This document shows positions 9,059 to 18,131 of a stretch of 64,000 bases of DNA, in pieces. Within the stretch, counting starts at the first letter, position 1; each line of letters begins with the position of its first letter. Below the pieces are notes generated by a model, which was not told where the DNA came from, ran no database searches, and saw only the letters and a list, made by a program, of their open reading frames with translations. This DNA comes from Mycobacterium deserti (lineage in GTDB: Bacteria; Actinomycetota; Actinomycetes; Mycobacteriales; Mycobacteriaceae), in the NCBI RefSeq assembly GCF_025345615.1, contig NZ_JAODWD010000007.1, positions 248,001-312,000 on the forward strand, read 5' to 3'. A program made the position numbers and the translations under genes.

Positions 9059-10170
9059 ACCGCCGCTGCCGCCGGGTCGGGTTCGCCGTCTCGCGTGTAC
9101 CCGAAATCGTCAGGGGCAGGGTCGATCCCGGGGTAGAAGCGGTGTGCCCACCGGCGCAGCGCGGCGTAGTCTCGCGCCTCCTCGGGCGCTAGGTTGGGCT
9201 TCTCGAGGTACTTCATGTTCTCCCACGTGAAGAAGTCCTGCTTGATGACCTCCTGCTGCAACTGGAGGAATTTCTCCGCCCGTCCGGTGGGTCTGTCGCC
9301 GGTGTCACCGGGCTCGCGAATGGACGCCTGGGTGTAGAAGTAGTCGGTGTAGTCCTCGTCGACCGGTGTCTGACCGGTGACTTGAACCGTCGCCACCAAC
9401 TCGGACGGGAACCGTACGACCCCCAGGCCCAACGAGTAGTTGTCGTAAATGATCTTGGCGTCCACCGGGCCGTTGGGCGTCAACCAGGTCTTCGCCCGTC
9501 CGCCGCCGAAATTCGCGTTCACTGTCGCGTGCAGGTGGTAGCCGGCCACCTCGAATGAGGCCGTGTTGGCCGGGTTGGCCGCCTTGTGCACGTACTGCAC
9601 GTGGTACGGGTCGGCCGCGTTCTCAATGATCATCTGCGCATGCACTTTGACGCGGTTGACCATTCGGGTGTGCGGATGCAGGGGGTAGTACTCGTCGGTC
9701 TCGAGTTCGGGAAGCACCGGCGGCTGCCAATAAGGCGCGCGGCCGTGGCGTTCATGCCACACCAGGATGAAGCCGTACCACTCCACACTGTGGTAAGTCC
9801 GCACACGGACGTTCTGCTTGCAGCCGATCTTGCTGTACGGGATCAGCGCGTTCGTGCCGTCGCCGCGCCACTGCCAGCCGTGCCACGGACAGACGATGTG
9901 TTCACCTTCGACTGTTCCGCCGACCCCCATGTTCGCGCCCAGATGCTGGCAGTAGGCGTCCAGAACGTTGATTTTCCCGGACTGCGTCCGGAAGAGCACC
10001 AGTTCCTCGCCGAAATAGTGGGCCCGCTTGACCTGGCCGGGGGTCAGGTCGGAGGCGAACCCGACGATGAACCAGCCCGTCGGAAACCGGTAGGTCGACA
10101 GGCTGATACCGCTGGGGCCGAACTCCCGCTCGGACGGATCGATCGTCGAGTTTGACACCGTATCGGTCAC
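9055..10170 (-). CDS. KshA-like Rieske oxygenase
   Basis: A 371-residue Rieske oxygenase close in pattern to KshA, the oxygenase of 3-ketosteroid 9-alpha-hydroxylase. The Rieske ligands are Cys74-x-His76 and Cys94-x2-His97 within VCPWHGWQWRGDG. The mononuclear iron site shows Asn184, His190 and His195 with the same spacing as KshA (N-x5-H-x4-H), and Asp312 in KQDFFTWEN. KshA enzymes work with the reductase KshB, which is absent here. The GTG start at 10170 has GGAGAG upstream. It is first in an operon with a CoA ligase, an NTF2-like protein and MaoC subunits. The substrate may be a steroid-like ring or another terpenoid. Confidence 0.87.
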   Translation of the reverse strand: MTDTVSNSTIDPSEREFGPSGISLSTYRFPTGWFIVGFASDLTPGQVKRAHYFGEELVLFRTQSGKINVLDAYCQHLGANMGVGGTVEGEHIVCPWHGWQWRGDGTNALIPYSKIGCKQNVRVRTYHSVEWYGFILVWHERHGRAPYWQPPVLPELETDEYYPLHPHTRMVNRVKVHAQMIIENAADPYHVQYVHKAANPANTASFEVAGYHLHATVNANFGGGRAKTWLTPNGPVDAKIIYDNYSLGLGVVRFPSELVATVQVTGQTPVDEDYTDYFYTQASIREPGDTGDRPTGRAEKFLQLQQEVIKQDFFTWENMKYLEKPNLAPEEARDYAALRRWAHRFYPGIDPAPDDFGYTRDGEPDPAAAAV

Positions 10171-10224
10171 CGAATTCTCTCCGTCCGCGCAGAAACCGGG
10201 CAGGTCGCTGACCCTGTCCCTTGT

Positions 10225-10251
10225 CTATCTTTGCTATTTTAGGCATTCTAG
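10225..10251. promoter_or_regulatory. AT-rich inverted repeat, operator copy C
   Basis: The segment CTATCTTTGCTATTTTAGGC continues ATTCTAG, between the divergent KshA-like and P450 genes. Read on the minus strand it gives CTAGAAT, GCCTAAAATAGCA and AAAGATAG, matching copy E almost base for base apart from one inserted base and a C/T change. The centre GCCTA-AAA-TAGCA is an imperfect inverted repeat. Confidence 0.55.
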
Positions 10252-10276
10252 TCAAGGTCAACGAAGTGAGGTCGGC

Positions 10277-11515
10277 ATGCCCACGACGACTCCGGTCGAT
10301 CTATCAGATTCCGCGTTGTGGCGTAACGGTTTTCCCGACGAGCTGTTTGCGCAACTGCGCCGCGACCGACCGGTCTTTCATCACGAGCTCACCGACGGCG
10401 TCGCCAAGACGGTCAAAAGAGACTTCTGGATGACGACCAAGCACCGACACGCGCAACGCATTCACCGCGACGTCGAGTCGTTCACCGCGGCCGATGGCCC
10501 GCTCATCCAGGGGGTGGGGGCCGTCGGGTCCTTTCCGACGATCATCAACATGGATCCGCCCGTCCTGACCCAGCGGCGCAGGGTGATGACGCACGCGTTC
10601 ACCCCGAAGGCCATCGCCAAGCTGGAGCAGAGCATCCGCACGCGGGCCGCCGCGATGGTCGACCACCTGCTCGACAGCGGCGGCGGCGACTGGATCGACG
10701 ACGTCGCCGACGTCCTGCCGATGTCGGTGATCGGCGACATCATCGGCATACCGGAGCAGGACCGGGCGCGGGTTTTCGACACGTTCGACCGGATCCTGAA
10801 GGCCAACTCACCTGATTCGGCATTGACCGAGCAGCAGCACCTCGAGTTGTTCGCCGACATCTTCTCCTACGGGTCAGAACTCACCGCCCAGAAGCGGCGC
10901 AACCCCGCCGATGACATCTGGAGCACGTTGGCCTCGGCGGTGGTGACTGACGAGGACGGCGAGGAATTGTCCATCCCGACCAGCGAATTGGAGATCTTCT
11001 TCTTCGTCATCGCCTTCGCAGGCAGCGACACCACCAAGAATGCGCTCGCTTCCGGACTGCAGGCTTTCGTCGCCAACCCCAGTGAGATCGAGCGGTACCG
11101 CGACGACGAAACCATTCGGTCGACCGCGGTGGAGGAGGTGTTGCGGTGGTCGACGCCAGTTGCGTTCTGGACCCGCAGCACGACGGTCGACGTGGAGATG
11201 GACGGTGTCACCATTCCCAAAGGCGATCGGGTGGTGTCGATGCTGCGGTCGGCCAACCGCGACGAAGAGGTCTTCGACGACTCGTTCGGATTTGACATCG
11301 GCCGCCGCGACAACCCGCACGTCGCCTTCGGCGGCGGCGGGCCGCACCACTGCCTCGGGGCGATGCTGGCCCGTGCCGAGATCCGCGCGGTGTTCGACGA
11401 GTTGTTCTGCCGCGCAACCGACATCACCTTGGGTCCGGCCAAAGTCGCCCATCCCGACCTGACCAACAACATGACGATCTTCGACGGGATGGCGATCTCG
11501 CTGCGCGCCTGCTAG
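10277..11515 (+). CDS. Cytochrome P450
   Basis: A 412-residue class I bacterial P450. The I-helix oxygen-binding motif is AFAGSDTTKN, the K-helix ExxR is EEVLRW, and the heme loop is FGGGGPHHCLGAM with axial Cys359. The block IINMDPPVLTQRRRVMTHAFTPKAI is the C-helix region typical of mycobacterial CYP125/CYP142/CYP124-like enzymes, which hydroxylate steroid or isoprenoid side chains. It needs ferredoxin and a reductase; the Rieske ferredoxin at 18128 is one possible donor. The ATG at 10277 has GTGAGGT upstream. It is divergent from the KshA-like gene across motif copy C. Confidence 0.92.
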   Translation: MPTTTPVDLSDSALWRNGFPDELFAQLRRDRPVFHHELTDGVAKTVKRDFWMTTKHRHAQRIHRDVESFTAADGPLIQGVGAVGSFPTIINMDPPVLTQRRRVMTHAFTPKAIAKLEQSIRTRAAAMVDHLLDSGGGDWIDDVADVLPMSVIGDIIGIPEQDRARVFDTFDRILKANSPDSALTEQQHLELFADIFSYGSELTAQKRRNPADDIWSTLASAVVTDEDGEELSIPTSELEIFFFVIAFAGSDTTKNALASGLQAFVANPSEIERYRDDETIRSTAVEEVLRWSTPVAFWTRSTTVDVEMDGVTIPKGDRVVSMLRSANRDEEVFDDSFGFDIGRRDNPHVAFGGGGPHHCLGAMLARAEIRAVFDELFCRATDITLGPAKVAHPDLTNNMTIFDGMAISLRAC

Positions 11516-11519
11516 CGCG

Positions 11520-13817
11520 TCACAGCCCCTTCGGCCTGGTGCCGATGATGCCCTCTGACCTCAGCCGCTGCAGCTCCGCCTCGTCGAGTCCACATAGCTG
11601 ACCCAGGATCTCGTCGTTGTGCTGACCCAGTGTGGGCGGGGGGCGCGACAGCCACCGGTCTGCTCCATCCAGCCGGGCGAACGGCGGGCAGGGGTACAGG
11701 CCCGGCCCGGTGCTCGGATGATCGAGCTGCTCGAAGAAGCCACGTTCGACCAGTTGCGGGTTGTCGGTCACCAGGGACGGTGAGATCACCACGGCGGCCG
11801 GTATTCCGGCTTCGCGAAGACGGTCGACGGCGGTTGCTGCGTCCTGACCGCTGAACCACTGCCCGAGGTCGGCGTCGGGACCGTCCACCAGCATGGTCAG
11901 CGCGTTCCATTCTTCGTCTGTGCGGGCGGTCACCGCGACCCAGTCGTCATCGCCTGCGCAGCGGTAGAGGTCCTGTCGCGCGGCCGAGTGCCCGCGATTT
12001 CCCCGGCGTTCGAGGATCGTTCCAAAAACCTCGAATTCCATTGTCTGCACGGCGGTTACGTTGAGTACAGTCTCGACCATCGGGACCTCGACGAGCTGGC
12101 CCCGGCCGGTTCGTTCGCCGAACTCGAGCGCGGCGAGAAGTGCGAACGCGGCATGCGCGCCCGCCAGCGGGTCGCACGCACCGCGCGGCGCGACGGGCGG
12201 TCCGTCCGGCATCCCGGTCACCCAGGCCAGTCCGGCGATCTGCTCCATCGTCGGAGCGAAGCCGACCCTGTCCCGCCACGGACCTGACAACCCGAACGCC
12301 GGCATGCGCACGACCACCAGCCGTGGATTTGTTTCGAGCAGCGCGTCGGAGCCCAGCCCGAACTGCTCCATCACGCGCGGCGAGAAGTTCTCGATGACGA
12401 CGTCGGCCTTACGGATCAGTTCTTTCACCAGGCGGATTCCGTCTGCGGTCTGCAGGTCCAAGGTCACCGACCGCTTGTTGGTGTTCATGGCGTGAAACAC
12501 CCACCCGTACTCCCACCAGTCGTCGACGTCCTTTCGCATGCCACCCGAATAGCGGATGCCGTCCGGGCGCTGAATCGACTCGACCTTGATGACGTCCGCG
12601 CCGAACGCCGCAAGGGAGTGGGTCGCCGAGGGCCCGGCCCAGAAGGCGGTGAAGTCGATGACACGCAACCCCGCGAGCGGAAGGCCGCCGTCCGATGCCG
12701 CCACCGCCGGTCTCGGCTTCCAACGGAAATCGTCGCCAGCGTCGCCGACGCGGGGTGCGGGCCGAATCGGCGCCGGTCGCGCGTGCGACATCAACCACGG
12801 CGGGCGCGGCTGGCGGAAACCCGCGGGGTTCTGGACGTACACGCCCCGCTCCTGAAGGTGATCCATCTGGGGGATGGTCGAGCCGTTGCCCAGCGGAGCC
12901 AGTGGCAATCTGAACAGCTGGCCCAGCTCGACGATCTCGGAGACGGTGCGCTCGCGCATCCAGGGGCCGATGCGCTCGCGGATCCAGTCGCGGTAGTCCC
13001 ACCGCCCGGTCTGAAACTGCAACTGCGGGATCTCGGTGAACTCGGGACAGTCGACCATCGCCGCGAAGTCGAGCCACTGCTGACCTGTCACCATGCTGAT
13101 CCCGACGTAGCCGTCCTTGGCCGGTTCGACCGAAGGCACTTCGACGGAACGCTTGATCGGCGGCACCGCAAGCAACGCAGAGTGCAGCCACTCGCCGCTT
13201 TGCATCAGGGTGATCGCCTCGAGCATGGACAGGTCGAGATGCCCGCCGGGCCCGCCGGTGCGGACGCCGCGACGGAGCGCTAGCGCGCCGTATGCGGCCC
13301 ACACGCCGCACATGTACTCCCCCAGTTCGCCGCCTATGGAGATCGGCGGACCCGCGGGGTCGCCACGAAAGCCGGTGAGCCCGGACCACGCCTGCAGCGT
13401 GAACTCCGACGCCGGGTGCTCCGCCCACGGGCCGGTCCAGCCGAAGTCCGAGATCGTGACGACGATGAGGTGCGGCGCGAGGTCGCCTAACCGCTGCGGA
13501 TTCACCCCGATCTGGTCCGCGACGGACTGTGACGCGGTAACGACGACGATATCGGCCCCAGTCATCATTTCTTCGGAAATCGTTGTAACACTGCGCTTCC
13601 CGGCATTCAGGTAATCGAACAACGGCGAATTTCGGCCAGGCGGCACCGCAGCCCCGGACGCGGTGGCGTGGCGCATCGCGTCGCCGTTCACCGGTTCCAC
13701 CAACACGACCTCGGCGCCCGCGTCGACCAGCAGCTTGCCGCAGTAGGCGCCCGCGATCCGGTCGCTGATCTCGACGACTCGAACGTCACGAAGCGGGGTC
13801 GATGCTTCGTCGCTCAC
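11520..13817 (-). CDS. Double-headed class III (CaiB/BaiF) CoA-transferase
   Basis: A 765-residue protein made of two tandem CaiB/BaiF domains, roughly 10-370 (RVVEISDRIAGAYCGKLLVDAGAEV) and 385-760 (RVIDFTAFWAGPSATHSLAAFGADVIKVE). Class III enzymes move CoA between acids through an aspartyl thioester. By eye the first domain has SEFTLQAWSGL where GFDxxxQAxSGL is expected, and the second has VGFAPTMEQIAGL. Neither shows the usual Asp, unlike the single-domain protein at 29399. The start GTG 13817 is preferred because GGAGG lies 8 nt upstream; ATG 13847 would sit within motif copy D. Two-domain members of this family are common in mycobacteria. Confidence 0.82.
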   Translation of the reverse strand: MSDEASTPLRDVRVVEISDRIAGAYCGKLLVDAGAEVVLVEPVNGDAMRHATASGAAVPPGRNSPLFDYLNAGKRSVTTISEEMMTGADIVVVTASQSVADQIGVNPQRLGDLAPHLIVVTISDFGWTGPWAEHPASEFTLQAWSGLTGFRGDPAGPPISIGGELGEYMCGVWAAYGALALRRGVRTGGPGGHLDLSMLEAITLMQSGEWLHSALLAVPPIKRSVEVPSVEPAKDGYVGISMVTGQQWLDFAAMVDCPEFTEIPQLQFQTGRWDYRDWIRERIGPWMRERTVSEIVELGQLFRLPLAPLGNGSTIPQMDHLQERGVYVQNPAGFRQPRPPWLMSHARPAPIRPAPRVGDAGDDFRWKPRPAVAASDGGLPLAGLRVIDFTAFWAGPSATHSLAAFGADVIKVESIQRPDGIRYSGGMRKDVDDWWEYGWVFHAMNTNKRSVTLDLQTADGIRLVKELIRKADVVIENFSPRVMEQFGLGSDALLETNPRLVVVRMPAFGLSGPWRDRVGFAPTMEQIAGLAWVTGMPDGPPVAPRGACDPLAGAHAAFALLAALEFGERTGRGQLVEVPMVETVLNVTAVQTMEFEVFGTILERRGNRGHSAARQDLYRCAGDDDWVAVTARTDEEWNALTMLVDGPDADLGQWFSGQDAATAVDRLREAGIPAAVVISPSLVTDNPQLVERGFFEQLDHPSTGPGLYPCPPFARLDGADRWLSRPPPTLGQHNDEILGQLCGLDEAELQRLRSEGIIGTRPKGL

Positions 13818-13844
13818 AGGCACAACCTCCGGTGGTTTCTTTGT

Positions 13845-13869
13845 CATCTTAGTAACTTTTGCCAGATAG
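13845..13869. promoter_or_regulatory. AT-rich operator motif, copy D
   Basis: The segment CATCTTAGTAACTTTTGCCA continues GATAG. On the minus strand the right half reads AAAAGTTACTAAGATG, similar to copies E and G. It lies between the double CoA-transferase and the GntR gene, so it could serve autoregulation of that regulator. This copy is the least symmetric. Confidence 0.4.
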
Positions 13870-13921
13870 CGGCTCGGTAGAGGCCTGGTAGCCGGGCTGC
13901 CACTGTTAACATCGTTACGAC

Positions 13922-14731
13922 ATGACAACACTGGGGATTGGGCCTGAGGCGCGACGCCGGCTCGGTGCGCGCAGGACGGCCGAGATCGTCGCCGATGAAC
14001 TCCGCAGGCAGATCATCGACGGTGAACTGTCCGACGGCGACCTGCTGCCCCGCCAGGAGTTGCTCGTCGAGCAGTTCAACGTCAGTCTGGTGTCGTTGCG
14101 AGAAGCCTTGCGAATCCTCGAGACCGAGGGCCTGGTCTCGGTGCGACGCGGCAACCGTGGCGGCGCCGTGGTGCACGCACCAGCGAAGGCCAGCGCGGCC
14201 TACATGCTGGGGCTGCTTCTGCAGAGCGACTACGTGCCACTGGCCGATCTCGGCACCGCACTTCAGGAACTCGAACCGATGTGCGCGGCCCTTGCTGCTC
14301 GTCGCCCCGATCGCGGTGAGACGTTGGTGCCCAAGCTCAAAGAAATCAACGATGCGATGTCCGAGCACATCGACGACGGGGCGCGATTCACCGAAATCGG
14401 CGGGCAGTTCCACGACGAGGTCGTTCGAGGTTGCGGCAACCACACGATGATTGCGGTGGTCGGCAGCCTCGAGACGCTGTGGACGGGGCACCTCAACTGG
14501 TGGGCCGAGGAGACCGCGGCGCGGGGCGAGTATCCGTCGATGAACAAGCGCCGCATCGCGCTGACGACTCACACGAAGATGACCGACGCCATCGAGGCGG
14601 GTGACGCCGATCGCGCCCGCAAGCTCGCGGCGCGCCACCTGTCAGACACGCAGGCCTACTTCATGGAGAGCGATCCCGAGCAGAGGATCGTTGCGCTGTC
14701 TCCGCAAGCGCTGGCGCGGCGCAAGCGCTGA
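13922..14731 (+). CDS. GntR-family regulator (FadR/FCD type)
   Basis: A 269-residue transcription factor. The N-terminal winged helix (about 18-85) contains RTAEIVADELRRQIIDGELSDGDLLP, SLVSLREALRILETEGLVSVRRGNRGG and the start of the linker. Residues 90-235 form an all-helical FCD-type effector domain (ELEPMCAALAARR, FHDEVVRGCGNHT, HTKMTDAIEAGDADRARKLAARHL) whose Asp/His residues usually bind a metal next to an organic acid or acyl-CoA effector. It is divergent from the CoA-transferase and adjacent to motif copy D. It is the best-placed candidate to read the shared AT-rich operators. TAACAT at 13907-13912 may be a -10 box for a leaderless transcript. Confidence 0.9.
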   Translation: MTTLGIGPEARRRLGARRTAEIVADELRRQIIDGELSDGDLLPRQELLVEQFNVSLVSLREALRILETEGLVSVRRGNRGGAVVHAPAKASAAYMLGLLLQSDYVPLADLGTALQELEPMCAALAARRPDRGETLVPKLKEINDAMSEHIDDGARFTEIGGQFHDEVVRGCGNHTMIAVVGSLETLWTGHLNWWAEETAARGEYPSMNKRRIALTTHTKMTDAIEAGDADRARKLAARHLSDTQAYFMESDPEQRIVALSPQALARRKR

Positions 14732-14741
14732 AGGCTGTTGC

Positions 14742-15470
14742 GTGCGAACGGCCCTGATCACTGGCGGCAGCGGTGGCATCGGAAAGGCGTGTGGTCGCAG
14801 ACTGACTCAGTTGGGCTACGACGTCCTCCTCACTGCCCGCCGCGAGGAACCGCTGCGCGCCGCAGCCGAAGAGATGGGCGCGCGCTTCGTCGTCGCCGAC
14901 GCGACCGATCCCGCGAAGTTCGAACCCGCGGTGCAGGCCGCAGGTGAAATCGGGATCGTGGTTCACGCAGCCGGCGTTCTCGGCGGAACGTACGCGCGCA
15001 AGCAGACTTTCGCGCAGTGGCGCACCACCATGGCGGCAAATTTGGATTCCTGTTTCGTGGTCACGTCGGCCGCACTGCCTCGGATGAAGGCGGGTGCACG
15101 CTTTGTATTCATCTCCTCTTCGGCGGCCCATGAACCGATGCGTGCGCGGACCGCGTACTCGGCGTCAAAGGCCGGTATGAACGCCTTCGCCGGTGCACTC
15201 GCACAAGAGGTCGATCGGGACGGCATCAACGTCCACGTCGTGACGCCGGGTCCGGTCGAAACGGACATGCTGGCCGATGTTCCGTTCGAGATGTACGCGA
15301 TACGCGCCGCCGATGTCGCCGATGCCGTCGCCTGGCTCGACACGCTCGACCCGTCCGTCGACCTACCGGAGATCAGGCTCAACGCGGTCACCCGGGGTCC
15401 GTCGGCCCGCGCTCCGGTGGTACCGCTCGAGGTCGAGCGACGGGCGGCGAAGACGACGGGCGAACGTTGA
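14742..15470 (+). CDS. Short-chain dehydrogenase/reductase
   Basis: A 242-residue classical SDR. The nucleotide-binding motif is TGGSGGIG at the N-terminus, followed by VVHAAG (NNAG position), catalytic Ser in FISSSAAH and YSASK with catalytic Tyr and Lys. PGPVETDML follows the active site as usual. The start is GTG 14742, 10 nt after the GntR stop, so the two genes are probably co-transcribed. No SDR-typical C-terminal extension is seen. The substrate is unknown; it probably interconverts an alcohol and ketone in the pathway. Confidence 0.85.
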   Translation: MRTALITGGSGGIGKACGRRLTQLGYDVLLTARREEPLRAAAEEMGARFVVADATDPAKFEPAVQAAGEIGIVVHAAGVLGGTYARKQTFAQWRTTMAANLDSCFVVTSAALPRMKAGARFVFISSSAAHEPMRARTAYSASKAGMNAFAGALAQEVDRDGINVHVVTPGPVETDMLADVPFEMYAIRAADVADAVAWLDTLDPSVDLPEIRLNAVTRGPSARAPVVPLEVERRAAKTTGER

Positions 15471-15476
15471 GTTCCG

Positions 15477-15914
15477 TTACTCCCCATCGCTGTCTGCGAG
15501 ATACACCTGCGACTCCATCTGGTGGAAGATCCGATACCGCCGGCCGCGCCGCACGAGCAGCCAGGTGATCCAACTTGCGCCGGTGCGCTCGATGTCGGCG
15601 TCCCGATCGGTCAACCGCCAGCGAGACAGCAGCAGCGCGCGCACGACGGTGTCGTCGACGACGTCGAACTCGTGCAGGGTCGATGACAGGGATGCGGCCT
15701 TGAGCCTGCTGCCTACCCGCGCCCAGTGCCGGTCCAACTCGTCGTCTCCGATCAGCGGTGCGGCGTATTCATCACCGACGTAGATCGGCGCTGGATCCGC
15801 GTGTTCCCAAAGGTCCGCTACCCCAGTGATATCGAGACTGGACCAGTGCCGGTCGTAGTCACCAACCAGCTCGAGCAGGGCTGCCTCGAGCGCCGCGTCA
15901 GACTGTGACGCCAC
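15477..15914 (-). CDS. SnoaL/NTF2-like protein
   Basis: A 145-residue NTF2-like protein (ELVGDYDRHWSSLDITGVADLWEHADPAPIYVGDEYAAPL). The wider frame has an upstream start, but GTG 15914 is preferred because upstream residues are basic and without similarity, and because this start overlaps the preceding amidohydrolase gene by only 17 nt. The C-terminal part (LLVRRGRRYRIFHQMESQ) matches the last strands of the fold. It is the last gene of an operon that begins with the Rieske ferredoxin at 18484. The function cannot be told from sequence; possible roles are isomerase, dehydratase or accessory subunit. Confidence 0.72.
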   Translation of the reverse strand: MASQSDAALEAALLELVGDYDRHWSSLDITGVADLWEHADPAPIYVGDEYAAPLIGDDELDRHWARVGSRLKAASLSSTLHEFDVVDDTVVRALLLSRWRLTDRDADIERTGASWITWLLVRRGRRYRIFHQMESQVYLADSDGE

Positions 15915-17064
15915 CGGAGCCCGGCGATTCCGACGGCAGGGCCTTGACGGACTCCGGCAGACCGTAGAGCGCGGTCGCATTCCCGCGCATGATTCGCTCC
16001 CGCTGCTCGGCGGGAAATCGCCGGATCGCCCATTCCGGCGAATCGTAGCTCCAGTGCGGGTAGTCCGTGGAGAACATGAGGTTGTCGCCGAGGTCCATCA
16101 TCTCCAGATACTCGCGGTACACGCCGACGTTGACGTCCTCCAGCGGCTGGGTGGTGAAGCGCACGTGTTCGCGCACGTAGTCCGACGGCTTGCGTTTCAC
16201 GTGTGGCAGATCGCCCTTGCGCTGCTGCCAGATTCGGTCCATCCGCCACATCACCGGCAGCGCCCAGGTGAACCCGCCCTCGACGAACACCACGCGTAGG
16301 TCGGGGTGGCGGTCGAAGGCGCCGTCGAACACCAGGCTCATCAGATGCGACACGTAGAGCAGCGGCCACGACGCGAAGAAGTCATGCCAGTGGGCCGGGT
16401 TGCCGACGGGGTAGATCGGGATCAGCTCGAACGGCGTCTGGCCCATCAAATGAGTGGCAACCGGAAGGCCGAGGCGAGCAGCGGCATCGTAGAGCGGATC
16501 GAAGTGCGGGCTGCCGAACGGGATGCCACGTGTCTGGGGGGTCATCAGGACCTCGGCCATGTACGCATGGCCGGCCCATCGCTCGATCTCCCGTGCTGCA
16601 GCAACGGGGTCCTGGGCGGTGACGCTGATGGCTCCGCGCCAGCGACCGTGCCAGTTGTTGTCCCCGAGCCAGACGTCGGCCAGCCAGTCATTGTGAGCCG
16701 CCTTGAGAACGTGTTCGGCCTGCGGTAGCTGGGCGTCGCACATGGGCTCCAACATCGCGATACTGACCCCGGCGTCGACGAGCAACTGCCTGGCGGCGAA
16801 ATCCGGGTCACTGCCGGCGATCCCACCGTTGGGTGGGGTGGCGTCGACGCGCATGGAGTTGGTCTTGTACGAGTCGGGGGTGTCGTAGAAGTGCGGGATC
16901 GGCGCGACCGCATTGCCGGTCGGCCACAGCTTGTCCTTCCACTGCGCCGGCGCGTACGACTTCAGCACCTCGGCCGATACCGGCATAGGATGCACGTCGG
17001 TGTCGACGATCGTCACCGCGATGTCGGCTGCGACGACATCCTTCGCGTGTTCGATGCTCGTCAT
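15898..17064 (-). CDS. Amidohydrolase-2 family metal-dependent hydrolase/decarboxylase
   Basis: A 388-residue TIM-barrel protein of the ACMSD-like amidohydrolase-2 family. Candidate metal ligands are Asp23-x-His25 (DTDVHP), His205 (ATHLMG), His240 (YVSHLM) and Asp334 (STDYPHW). Members include carboxymuconate-semialdehyde and resorcylate decarboxylases and lactone hydrolases, so the chemistry could be C-C or C-O cleavage. The ATG start overlaps the stop of the second amidohydrolase gene by 4 nt. The two are paralogs that probably form a complex or act in sequence. Confidence 0.85.
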   Translation of the reverse strand: MTSIEHAKDVVAADIAVTIVDTDVHPMPVSAEVLKSYAPAQWKDKLWPTGNAVAPIPHFYDTPDSYKTNSMRVDATPPNGGIAGSDPDFAARQLLVDAGVSIAMLEPMCDAQLPQAEHVLKAAHNDWLADVWLGDNNWHGRWRGAISVTAQDPVAAAREIERWAGHAYMAEVLMTPQTRGIPFGSPHFDPLYDAAARLGLPVATHLMGQTPFELIPIYPVGNPAHWHDFFASWPLLYVSHLMSLVFDGAFDRHPDLRVVFVEGGFTWALPVMWRMDRIWQQRKGDLPHVKRKPSDYVREHVRFTTQPLEDVNVGVYREYLEMMDLGDNLMFSTDYPHWSYDSPEWAIRRFPAEQRERIMRGNATALYGLPESVKALPSESPGSGGVTV

Positions 17065-18131
17065 CGGACAGCCTCGCCGATCTGTGCGCCAACCCCGTAC
17101 AGATCACTCGCGTTGCGCCACAACACTTTCTCTCGCTGCGTGTCGGTGAGTCCCGCAACCACCGACCTTGGACCCGACGTCGACCAGTGCGGATAATGTG
17201 ACCCGTACATGAGCAGGTCGGCTTTGTCCGTGAGCTTTAGCCACCGCTCGGCATCACGCTCGTCGGTCGGGCCGTCCAACGCCGAGGTGCAGTAGCGCAC
17301 GTGATCGGGCAGATACTCGCTCGGATAGCGGTCCACCCAGGGTGTCTGATCGCGCATCGACATCCAGAAGGTGTCGAGCCGCCACATCAGCGGAGTGAGG
17401 ATGTCGCTGCCACCGTCGGCGAACACGAACCGCAGACCGGGGTGCCTGCCGAACATACCCTCGACGATCAGCGTCGCCAGATGGACGAACGAATTCAGCG
17501 GCATGAAGGCGGCGTAGCCGGGGTAGGTGGCCGCATGCCCGGCGAAGGTGGGCGCGTGGTCGACGCCGTTGCCGCCGTTGATGTGAACCGCCACCGGTAG
17601 CCCGTGTGCGGCCGCCGCCTCCCAGATGGGCTCGAACATCGGCTTGCCGTACGGTTCCCGCGACTGCATGGGCACCCCGACCTGCACCATCCTCGGATGG
17701 CCTGCCAGCCGTTCGATCTCGGCGACCGCGCCCCTGGCATCCTCGGGATTGACCCGGATCGTGCCGAGAAATCTGCCGGTGATGTCCGGTTCGATCCAAC
17801 GGTCGAGCAGCCAGTCGTTGACCGCCGCACAGATCCTGCTGTTGAGCAGGTAGTCGGCGATGTTGCCGCGGGTCAGCGGGTTGAGGACCGCGTAGTCGGC
17901 TCCGCCCTCGTCGAACAGATGGCGGGCCACCGTCTGCGGATCGGAGCCCGGATAGCCCTCGCCGTAGAGATCCTGGCGGTAGTCACCGCCCGGCGCCTGG
18001 TACCACTGTTGTTCGACGTCGGGAATCGACCGCAGTTTGTGCGGAGCCGCCAGATAGCGCCGGATCTCGGCGTTGTAGCGGAAATGCGGTTGCACCGACG
18101 CGTCGATGATTCTTTCGCGAGGCTCGCTCAT
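17061..18131 (-). CDS. Amidohydrolase-2 family protein with altered metal site
   Basis: A 356-residue paralog of the next protein. The barrel is intact (MFEPIWEAAAAHGLPVAVHINGG, HPGLRFVFADGGSDILTPLMWRLD), with His183 and His217 retained. The metal-binding D-x-H at the N-terminus is replaced: DASVQP aligns with DTDVHP, giving Ser12 and Gln14. STDYPHW becomes GSHYPHW, so the catalytic Asp becomes His312. By eye it lacks a normal metal centre. The ATG at 18131 overlaps the Rieske ferredoxin stop by 4 nt. It may be a structural partner of the active paralog. Confidence 0.82.
   Translation of the reverse strand: MSEPRERIIDASVQPHFRYNAEIRRYLAAPHKLRSIPDVEQQWYQAPGGDYRQDLYGEGYPGSDPQTVARHLFDEGGADYAVLNPLTRGNIADYLLNSRICAAVNDWLLDRWIEPDITGRFLGTIRVNPEDARGAVAEIERLAGHPRMVQVGVPMQSREPYGKPMFEPIWEAAAAHGLPVAVHINGGNGVDHAPTFAGHAATYPGYAAFMPLNSFVHLATLIVEGMFGRHPGLRFVFADGGSDILTPLMWRLDTFWMSMRDQTPWVDRYPSEYLPDHVRYCTSALDGPTDERDAERWLKLTDKADLLMYGSHYPHWSTSGPRSVVAGLTDTQREKVLWRNASDLYGVGAQIGEAVR

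Noticed and set aside
12409-13428. Long open frame in another phase inside the double CoA-transferase gene
   Set aside because: It reads as an Arg-rich protein without family similarity, whereas the other frame has two complete CaiB/BaiF domains.
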